DNA of 64,000 nt from Candidatus Thiothrix anitrata. Its GTDB lineage: Bacteria > Pseudomonadota > Gammaproteobacteria > Thiotrichales > Thiotrichaceae. Below, piece by piece: positions 57,311 through 64,000 of this stretch. A program made the translations under genes and the position numbers. The stretch spans positions 2,693,283-2,757,282 of the forward strand of contig NZ_CP072800.1 of the NCBI RefSeq assembly GCF_017901155.1, read 5' to 3'. Numbering within the stretch: position 1 is the first letter of the stretch; each line of letters begins with the position of its first letter. Below the pieces are notes generated by a model that saw only the letters and a program-made list of their open reading frames with translations, had not been told where the DNA came from and did no database searches.

Positions 57311-59029
57311 TTATAAACCAACCAGCTTATCTTTCAGCTTAGTAAGTAACGGATCATCGGGAAATTTCGCCAGCATGTCTTTTAACAAACTTTTCGCTTC
57401 ATCTGTTTTGCCAAGTGCTAACAACACTTCCGCTAAATGACTGGCAATCTCAGGGTCAGGTAGATGCTTATAAGCTTTGCGCAACCACGCTTCTGCCTCT
57501 TCTGCCTTACCGGTACGGAATAAAATCCACCCCATACTATCCATAATAGGTGCATCATCAGGCGCAAGGACAATGGCTTTACGGATCAAACCTTCAGCTT
57601 CAGCGTAACGTTCAGTATTAATGAGCAACATATACCCTAGTGCATTCAAAACACCGGGGTTGCTAGGCTCCAAGCTGAGAACTTCACGCAAGTCTTTTTC
57701 AGCATCGGTGAAATTCCCTATCCGTTCAGCACTCAATGCCCGATGATACAGTGCATCTGCTTCTAGCGGATTTTCGGTTAACGCCTGGGTAAGCACTTTT
57801 ACCGCTTCTGCATATTGTTTTTGCTCATGCAGCATCTTACCTTCTACCAGCAATAAACGTGCTTTGTGTACTTCGTTATTCACAGTAGGCAAATGTTCAT
57901 GAATCCACGTTCGAGCCGCTGCCAAGCCTTCGGTATCCAGCAATAGCACACTGATCCGACGTGAAGCCTCTATCGCAAATGCACCATTTAGTGCCTGTTT
58001 ATAAGCGGCTATAGCCTCTTTAATACGTTGTTTACCTTCATAAATCTGACCAAGGAAATAACTGGCATCATCAGCGCGTTCGGGCATCCCCTGCAATTTT
58101 TTGATAAGGGGTTCGGCCACATCAAACTGCTTTTGCTCCAAATGCAGCAAACCCAAGGTATAGATAATATCGGCATTCTCAGGTTTTTTCGTGTAGAGCT
58201 GTTCGTATAAAGGAGTGGCTTCCGAACGGCGGTCAGTAAGAATTAACATACGCCCATAACTGAGCTTTAAATCCCAGTCCTTACTGGCACGCGCCACAGG
58301 GCCCAACTCATCCAATGCTTTATCCGTCTGCTGCAAACTCATTAACGCTTCCGCAATGATGCGGGATGCTTGTTCTTTTTGCGCCAACGTGCCGCTTTTT
58401 TTCGCCAGCTGCGCCGCCGTTATCGCCTCTTCAAAATGGTCTGAACTATGCGCCATTCCTGCCAACGCCAATTGTGCCCTTGCTGACTGATCGACTGTAT
58501 CCACGTAATACTTTAACGTAGCATAGGCGTGCCGTGGGTCACGCTGCACCTCAAGCAAAGCAATCATTAGCTCAAAACCACCACCATCCTTTTTCTTCAT
58601 TTGATCACTGATAATCACAAAATCCCTGACTGCCGCCTCATAACGCCCAACCTGAACATGACTTAAAGCACGGTATTGACGCGCCTCTAAAGATTCAGGG
58701 TCAAGCTCTGTCCACAAATCCAAGGCGCGGCTGATTAATTGGAAATCATTGGCCATCGTCGCCAGTTCCGCAGCACGCTGGGCTAAACTGGCATCCTTGG
58801 ACTGCTGAGCCACCGCAATGTAATGTAATGCAGCCTGCCCTGGATTTTCCTGACGCAGATAAATTTCTGCCGCCAGAATGTTATACACCTGATAACTAAC
58901 TGGGCTACTAAAAGTGGCAACAGGTGTCGGCGCAAAAGCAGATTCTGCATAAACGGAAGTAACAAACAGCACACTTGGCAATAACATTCCCCATTTAAGG
59001 GTGTGAGAAATCCAAGAAAAACCTTGCAT
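57311..59029 (-). CDS. Tetratricopeptide-repeat protein with signal peptide
   Basis: 572 residues. Signal peptide (LLPSVLFVTSVYA) is followed by at least ten TPR-like helical pairs, among them ALYHRALSAERIGNFTDAEK, VLNALGYMLLINTERYAEAE and MDSMGWILFRTGKAEEAEAW. Likely periplasmic or outer-membrane, in outer-membrane biogenesis. The gene lies between lolB and the divergent hemA, as in many gammaproteobacteria, and shares their intergenic region. Confidence 0.9.
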   Translation of the reverse strand: MQGFSWISHTLKWGMLLPSVLFVTSVYAESAFAPTPVATFSSPVSYQVYNILAAEIYLRQENPGQAALHYIAVAQQSKDASLAQRAAELATMANDFQLISRALDLWTELDPESLEARQYRALSHVQVGRYEAAVRDFVIISDQMKKKDGGGFELMIALLEVQRDPRHAYATLKYYVDTVDQSARAQLALAGMAHSSDHFEEAITAAQLAKKSGTLAQKEQASRIIAEALMSLQQTDKALDELGPVARASKDWDLKLSYGRMLILTDRRSEATPLYEQLYTKKPENADIIYTLGLLHLEQKQFDVAEPLIKKLQGMPERADDASYFLGQIYEGKQRIKEAIAAYKQALNGAFAIEASRRISVLLLDTEGLAAARTWIHEHLPTVNNEVHKARLLLVEGKMLHEQKQYAEAVKVLTQALTENPLEADALYHRALSAERIGNFTDAEKDLREVLSLEPSNPGVLNALGYMLLINTERYAEAEGLIRKAIVLAPDDAPIMDSMGWILFRTGKAEEAEAWLRKAYKHLPDPEIASHLAEVLLALGKTDEAKSLLKDMLAKFPDDPLLTKLKDKLVGL

Positions 59030-59177
59030 GTTGATCTCCTAAGGGCGCGTTAGCGGGTGGCTATTCATAAGTTCGTAGAGATTTTCAGGGTATATTCCCC
59101 GAATCACCTTGTAATCGTGCATAACGTAGCAGAAAATTCGCGGTTCTGAAAATTATATCGTTAGTATAAGTGATTGA

Positions 59178-60443
59178 ATGCCTATTCTGATTGTCGGAGT
59201 TAACCATAAAACTGCACCTGTCGCCATTCGGGAGAAAATCTCTTTCTCGCCCGATACCATGACGCAAGCATTACACTCTGCCCAGCAAGTTGTGCAGGAA
59301 AGCCTGATTCTATCCACTTGTAATCGCACCGAAATTTACGCTACCTGCTCGACAACGAACTCAGCACAAAATCTAGTCGAATGGTTAGCGCACTGGCATA
59401 AGTTACCCGTCAAACAACTGCAACCCTACTTGTACCTGCATGAAGACTCCGCAGCAGTGCGCCATACCTTGCGCGTTGCCTGCGGCTTAGACTCTCTCGT
59501 GTTGGGCGAACCACAAATTCTGGGGCAACTCAAATCTGCCTTGCAAGTCGCTACCGAGCAGGCCACCACAGGCAATCACCTCAATCGTTTAATGCAACAC
59601 GCATTTTCCACCGCCAAAAAAGTACGCACCCAAACCAGTATTGGCGCGAACCCCATTTCCGTGGCATTTGCCGCTGTCAGTTTGGCAAAACAAATTTTCA
59701 GTCAGTTGGAAAAACAAACCGCACTGTTAATCGGTGCTGGCGAAACCATCGAACTGGTCGGCAAACACCTCGCCACCAACAAAATTGGTTATGTGTTAGT
59801 CGCGAATCGCAGTGTCGACAAAGCGCAAAAACTTGCAGCAGAATACGGCGGCAAAGGCATTGGCCTACAAGAATTAGCCGATTACCTGCCTAAAGCTGAC
59901 ATTGTGATTTCCTCGACTGCTTCCCCCGTCCCCATTTTGGGCAAAGGCACAGTCGAACGCGCTCTCAAAATCCGCAAGCACCGCCCAATGTTCATGGTCG
60001 ACATTGCCGTACCACGTGACATTGAGGAGGAAGTCACCGAACTTGACGACGTTTATTTATACACTGTCGACGACTTACAGTCGGTTATTGAAGAAAACCT
60101 GCAATCACGCCGTGCTGCTGCCGAACAAGCTGAAGGCATGGTCAGTACCGAAACCGACAGTTTTATGGCTTGGTTACGCGCCCAAGACCACATGGATACC
60201 ATCCGTGCGTACCGCGCCCGTACCGAACAAACCCGCCAAGAAACCCTAGATAAAGCCTTAACATTGCTCAATAACGGCAAAACACCCGAAGAAGCCCTGC
60301 AATTTTTAGCGCACACCCTAAGCAATAAATTGTCGCATGATGCAACCCATGCCATGCACCACGCCGCCCGCAATGGCGACCATGCGCTGCTAGCTCATGC
60401 TCGCACTCTTTTCAACCTGTCCACGCCGGACACTAATGACTGA
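59178..60443 (+). CDS. hemA: Glutamyl-tRNA reductase
   Basis: 421 residues, first step of C5 tetrapyrrole synthesis. The catalytic Cys is in LSTCNRTEIYA (about residue 50), the NADPH site is ALLIGAGETIEL, and the C-terminal dimerisation domain follows. Operon hemA-prfA-prmC, the standard order. Intact. Confidence 0.98.
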   Translation: MPILIVGVNHKTAPVAIREKISFSPDTMTQALHSAQQVVQESLILSTCNRTEIYATCSTTNSAQNLVEWLAHWHKLPVKQLQPYLYLHEDSAAVRHTLRVACGLDSLVLGEPQILGQLKSALQVATEQATTGNHLNRLMQHAFSTAKKVRTQTSIGANPISVAFAAVSLAKQIFSQLEKQTALLIGAGETIELVGKHLATNKIGYVLVANRSVDKAQKLAAEYGGKGIGLQELADYLPKADIVISSTASPVPILGKGTVERALKIRKHRPMFMVDIAVPRDIEEEVTELDDVYLYTVDDLQSVIEENLQSRRAAAEQAEGMVSTETDSFMAWLRAQDHMDTIRAYRARTEQTRQETLDKALTLLNNGKTPEEALQFLAHTLSNKLSHDATHAMHHAARNGDHALLAHARTLFNLSTPDTND

Positions 60444-60449
60444 TTGACC

Positions 60450-61529
60450 GTGAAAGCATCCATCCTCCAAAAATTAGAAAACCTCAACGAACGTTACACC
60501 GAAATCGCCGCGCTGCTGGGTGAGTCGGATGTCATCGGCGATCAACAGCAATTTCGTAAACTGTCGATTGAATACAGTCAACTCGAACCGCTTGCACAAG
60601 GTTTTCGCGCCTATCAGCAAACCAGCGATGACATTGAAGCCGCGCAAGAAATGCTCTCTGATCCTGAAATGCGCGACATGGCACAAGAGGAAATCGAAAC
60701 CAACAAAGCGCGGCGACTGGAACTCGCTACCGAATTACAAAAGCTGCTATTGCCGAAAGACCCACACGATAACAGCAACGTGTTCCTCGAAATCCGCGCA
60801 GGCACGGGCGGTGATGAAGCGGCGATTTTCGCGGGGGATTTGTTTCGGATGTACTCGCGTTATGCGGAAATCCGTCGCTGGCAAATTGAAGTCATTAGCC
60901 AAAACGAAGGCGAACATGGCGGTTACAAAGAAATCATTTCGCGCATTATCGGTCACGGGGCTTATTCGCGCTTGAAGTTTGAATCCGGGGCGCATCGGGT
61001 ACAGCGCGTGCCTGCTACCGAATCCCAAGGGCGCATCCACACTTCCGCCGCCACCGTAGCGGTGATGCCAGAATTGGACGAAGTGGAAACCACCGACATT
61101 AATCCTGCTGATTTGAAAGTGGACACTTATCGCGCATCCGGGGCGGGTGGGCAGCACATTAACAAAACCGAATCGGCGATTCGCATTACCCACTTACCGA
61201 CCGGGATTGTTGTGGAATGCCAAGATGAACGTTCCCAACACAAAAACCGCGCACGAGCGATGGGCTTGTTACAAGCCCGCATTTTTGAGGGGGAACGCCA
61301 GAAACAAGCAGCCGAACAAGCTGAAACCCGCAAAAATCTGGTCGGTTCGGGGGATCGCTCCGAACGCATCCGTACCTACAATTTCCCGCAAGGGCGTGTG
61401 ACTGATCACCGCATTAACTTGACGCTTTACAAGCTCGAAGAAATCATGACTGGTAGCGTGGATCAGGTGATTGAGCCGTTAATCAATGAATACCAAGCCG
61501 ACCAGTTAGCGGCATTGGCTGATGAGTAA
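60450..61529 (+). CDS. prfA: Peptide chain release factor 1
   Basis: About 359 residues. The GGQ motif is in [12 protein letters not shown] and the codon-recognition PAT in [14 protein letters not shown]. Start GTG 60450 ([11 protein letters not shown]) agrees with the family; a TTG at 60444 is closer to the hemA stop but gives a two-residue extension. Reads UAA and UAG stops. It overlaps the start of prmC, which methylates the GGQ Gln. Confidence 0.97.
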   Translation: MKASILQKLENLNERYTEIAALLGESDVIGDQQQFRKLSIEYSQLEPLAQGFRAYQQTSDDIEAAQEMLSDPEMRDMAQEEIETNKARRLELATELQKLLLPKDPHDNSNVFLEIRAGTGGDEAAIFAGDLFRMYSRYAEIRRWQIEVISQNEGEHGGYKEIISRIIGHGAYSRLKFESGAHRVQRVPATESQGRIHTSAATVAVMPELDEVETTDINPADLKVDTYRASGAGGQHINKTESAIRITHLPTGIVVECQDERSQHKNRARAMGLLQARIFEGERQKQAAEQAETRKNLVGSGDRSERIRTYNFPQGRVTDHRINLTLYKLEEIMTGSVDQVIEPLINEYQADQLAALADE

Positions 61530-62436
61530 CCCCCGATACCCCCCATCCCCGACCCTTCCCCCGCAAGGGGGGCAGGGAGTAAGAGTACGGGAGTTGTTGC
61601 TTGATGCGGCGCAACGACTAGAAAGTACGTCGGAATCAGCGCGAGCGGATGCGGAAATTTTACTGGCGCATTGCTTGCAAAAATCGCGCACTTGGTTGTT
61701 TACCTGGCCTGAACATAGTGTGCCAGCAGCGGGTGAAGCTCACTTTCAGCAATTACTGACGCAACGTTTACGCGGTGTGCCAGTAGCGCACCTTACGGGG
61801 CAACGTGAGTTTTGGACGCTGAATCTTAAAGTGACTCCTGACACCCTGATTCCACGCCCGGATACCGAGTTATTGGTAGAAACAGCACTCTCTTTACTCC
61901 TTCCTGCCTCAGCGGGAGAACCACCTCACATCCTCGATCTTGGCACGGGAACGGGTGCAATTGCTTTAGCTGTTGCCAGCGAACGCCCGGATGCAAGGCT
62001 TACCGCTTGCGACTTTTCGGCGGCGGCATTAGCGGTTGCGCGAGAAAATGTGCAGTCGCACGGGCTGCATCATGTCACCCTGATTCAATCCAACTGGTTT
62101 GAGGCGTTACCCACACAACGCTTTACGATGATTGTCACTAACCCGCCGTATATTGAAACTAACGACCCGCATTTGGCGCAAGGTGATGTGCGCTTTGAAC
62201 CGTTAAGTGCATTAACCGCAGGTAATGATGGTTTAGACGATATTCGCCATATCGTGCAGCACGCGCCTGTATGGTTAATTCAAGGCGGCTGGTTGCTGTT
62301 GGAACACGGTTACAATCAAGGGGTTGTCGTTACCGCGTTACTGCGTGATGCCGGGTTTACTGAGGTGCGTTGCCTGCCGGATTTAGCAGGCAACGACCGG
62401 GTTAGTTTAGGCCAGTGGCTAAACACCGCTTACTGA
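61522..62436 (+). CDS. prmC: Release factor glutamine methyltransferase PrmC
   Basis: 304 residues. Methylates the GGQ Gln of RF1 and RF2. AdoMet motif [17 protein letters not shown] and catalytic NPPY ([17 protein letters not shown]) are present. The start ATG 61522 overlaps prfA. The first ~22 residues ([19 protein letters not shown]) are unusual and come from a palindromic repeat; the true conserved start is near [10 protein letters not shown]. Converges with the pilY1 gene, overlapping its stop by a few bases. Confidence 0.94.
   Translation: MSNPRYPPSPTLPPQGGQGVRVRELLLDAAQRLESTSESARADAEILLAHCLQKSRTWLFTWPEHSVPAAGEAHFQQLLTQRLRGVPVAHLTGQREFWTLNLKVTPDTLIPRPDTELLVETALSLLLPASAGEPPHILDLGTGTGAIALAVASERPDARLTACDFSAAALAVARENVQSHGLHHVTLIQSNWFEALPTQRFTMIVTNPPYIETNDPHLAQGDVRFEPLSALTAGNDGLDDIRHIVQHAPVWLIQGGWLLLEHGYNQGVVVTALLRDAGFTEVRCLPDLAGNDRVSLGQWLNTAY
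61530..61585. repeat. Palindromic C/G-rich repeat inside the 5' end of prmC
   Basis: CCCTTCCCCCGCAAGGGGGG with flanking CCCCATCCCC and CAGGGAGTAAGAG resembles a dispersed intergenic palindrome (CCTCTCCCNNAAGGGGAGAGG-like). It lies in frame within the prmC N terminus, encoding a Pro/Gly-rich extension. A similar hairpin sits at 44637-44659. Confidence 0.5.
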
Positions 62437-64000
62437 GCATCACGCCAGAAGGCACGCGGTAGGATTTTTCCTAAATCCATATCCTTGCCATCTACTACAC
62501 CCGCAACCAAACTATTATTGCTATCAATCAGTGGGCGACTCATCCTGCCCACACGTACTTCGACAAATTGCTGAGTACAATCGGTTTTATCCGTGCAATC
62601 TTTCGCCTCAGCGTTGCTAGGTTTGTGGAACACCAGTTGTGCGCCATCCAATAGTTCATTTTTAGCAGCAACCAGCGCACGCTCTTTACCACCTTTGCGA
62701 TCCAAGTCAGCAACCGCCGCCCCGGTGAACAAATCAACCACGTAAGCACGTGCTTTTGCCTGACGATTTTCGCACGAATCCCCCACCGTTACCGAACCGG
62801 GTGTGAAGGTACTGAATACCACTTTATTCAGGACGGTATTTGAGCTGGCTAATACTTTTTCACCACTATTCGGCAAGGCGTAATACCAACCGTTGAGTGC
62901 CGCATTCCCCAATAAACCCGTACCTAAACTACTAGCGTTATCAATATTCGCTAACTTGCTGTCTTCTTTGATCGGGAATACGCTGCTATCCGGCTTATGG
63001 TTATACGGCGCACGGTCAACCATGACATAAAAACGGTCTTGCACACTGGTATCAAGTGCGAGTGCACGATTCCCGCTCCCAATCGACAAGAACAATAAGG
63101 TTTTGCCTTGGTGTTCCATCAACGCGACATCCGGTTCAAAAAAGAATTGCCGCTTGACTGAACTCGTTCCGCCTAATTCTGCAAATTTGCTTAAGCGTGC
63201 TTTGCTGTAATCGTAGAACGTATCCGCGCTCGTTGGCTTCAAGTCGTGTAAATCCACATCCATATCAACGCGCCACACCGTACCGCCGGTATCAGCGAAA
63301 TACAACCGATCAAGCGCACCGTTACGATCCATATCCAATACCCGAATATCACCGGGAATGCTATGAACAAGCGCACTAGCTGGAGTCAAACCGTCACTCG
63401 CACCGCTAATATCACGTAACGACCACAACAGATCACCCGTTTTTGCATCGGCGATATACACGTTACGGCCTTTGCTCATACCATAACCACCGCCAAACAC
63501 CAGCACATCAACCAACTCGCTATCGTGGGTAACATTTTCGGGCTTAGGTTTCGGCACTCGCATTTTCGCCAAAGCTGGTTTTGACCATGCCTCACCTAAC
63601 TCACTAAAACCACTGGTTTTGTCGTTAATATGCCATACCAACTCTGGTTTGCTGGTGTTACTAACATCCAGCATGTAATACGCCGCGCCACCGCTACGCA
63701 ACCCAAAATACAGGTAGGTTTTAAAGGCATCGCTGACATCAATTTTACCGTCATTATTACTATCGTACTGGAAACGCCAGAGGTTTAACGCGCCATCAAT
63801 ACCCGCCACATGGGTATCAGGTAACGCATTCTCATAAAACGTCTTCACGTTTTTCAGTAAGGCGTTTGGCATAAATGCCCATTTTTCCACACCTGTCGCG
63901 GCATCAATCGCATGTAAATAGCCTTCGTTAGTTGCCATAAACACCAACGTTGTCGTGGCATCGTAAGACACCAGTTCTGGTTTACCGGTCAACATATCAC
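62430..64000 (-). CDS. PilY1-type type IV pilus adhesin, C-terminal part (5' end outside window)
   Basis: About 523 residues of the C-terminal beta-propeller of a PilC/PilY1 protein, which sits at the pilus tip and regulates extension. Propeller blades are visible, for example NEGYLHAIDAATGVEKWAFM, YIADAKTGDLLWSLRDI and RLYFADTGGTVWRVDM. A calcium loop DSNNDGKIDVSDAF and a second Asp-rich DMDRNGALDRLYF are typical. The frame is open to the right-hand end of the window, so the N-terminal half lies further on. Frame intact. Confidence 0.92.
   Translation of the reverse strand, partial: DMLTGKPELVSYDATTTLVFMATNEGYLHAIDAATGVEKWAFMPNALLKNVKTFYENALPDTHVAGIDGALNLWRFQYDSNNDGKIDVSDAFKTYLYFGLRSGGAAYYMLDVSNTSKPELVWHINDKTSGFSELGEAWSKPALAKMRVPKPKPENVTHDSELVDVLVFGGGYGMSKGRNVYIADAKTGDLLWSLRDISGASDGLTPASALVHSIPGDIRVLDMDRNGALDRLYFADTGGTVWRVDMDVDLHDLKPTSADTFYDYSKARLSKFAELGGTSSVKRQFFFEPDVALMEHQGKTLLFLSIGSGNRALALDTSVQDRFYVMVDRAPYNHKPDSSVFPIKEDSKLANIDNASSLGTGLLGNAALNGWYYALPNSGEKVLASSNTVLNKVVFSTFTPGSVTVGDSCENRQAKARAYVVDLFTGAAVADLDRKGGKERALVAAKNELLDGAQLVFHKPSNAEAKDCTDKTDCTQQFVEVRVGRMSRPLIDSNNSLVAGVVDGKDMDLGKILPRAFWRDAQ

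Overview
The window is chromosomal DNA of a gammaproteobacterium, most likely a filamentous sulfur oxidiser of the Thiothrix group (order Thiotrichales). The evidence is the housekeeping order lolB-ispE-tRNA-Gln-prs-rplY-pth-ychF next to hemA-prfA-prmC, a DsrC/TusE-like sulfur relay paralogue, c-type cytochrome operons and PilY1. The genus is an inference; the class is fairly secure. No phage, plasmid or CRISPR signature was seen.

Layout. 1-3.4 kb: end of recG and a convergent katG. 3.6-6.5 kb: peroxiredoxin, GDT1-type Mn exporter, lipoprotein rhodanese, di-haem cytochrome c peroxidase. 6.7-17.9 kb: an iron locus. It holds two bacterioferritin subunits with complementary active sites, a nitroreductase and a GCS2-type ligase, then a block resembling a ferrosome (fez) gene cluster: HMA-like proteins with an R-x-R motif, three small membrane proteins with Gln/Pro/Tyr-rich or Ala-rich segments, and a P1B ATPase with SCA in place of CPC. 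It ends with feoA-feoA-feoB-feoC and an unknown gene. 17.9-21.1 kb: divergent metR/metE. 21.2-24.1 kb: AAA-ATPase/nuclease, a Fur-box-associated DUF2202 ferritin-like protein and a small coiled-coil protein. 24.4-26.8 kb: an IS110 remnant abutting a complete IS4-family element, which also cuts off a porin gene.

27.3-30.3 kb: cytochrome b561/DHC/SHP operon, membrane-bound LuxR-type regulator and cytochrome c. 30.3-34.9 kb: XpaC-TelA-SPFH-zinc-ribbon envelope-stress operon. 34.9-37.8 kb: a DsrC-like protein lacking its cysteines, an NlpC/P60 lipoprotein, Kbp and an EF-hand YidB-like protein. 37.9-44.5 kb: tRNA-Met and a type I restriction-modification system. 44.7-51.5 kb: transglutaminase/DUF2126, alpha-E, ATP-grasp and Anbu, a known proteasome-linked peptide-ligase module. 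51.5-62.4 kb: housekeeping genes (lpxH, ychF, pth, rplY, prs, two tRNA-Gln, ispE, lolB, TPR protein, hemA, prfA, prmC). 62.4-64 kb: C-terminal part of PilY1.

The main caution is that almost every long gene between 3.6 and 26.4 kb carries one or more single-base frameshifts (about 35 by my reading). Nearly all are losses of one base, most in short G or C runs. No gene from 27 to 64 kb carries one. Within the affected stretch the proteins read through perfectly conserved motifs in the alternate frames, so I treat these as consensus-sequence errors in working genes and give full-length coordinates with the shifts noted.

Functionally, the iron locus appears to link ferrous iron uptake (Feo), storage in ferritin shells (bacterioferritin, DUF2202) and possibly membrane-enclosed iron granules (the fez-like block). 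It has Fur-box-like sites and a shared leader motif, GCAAGCCA followed by AGCCAGC, at three places.
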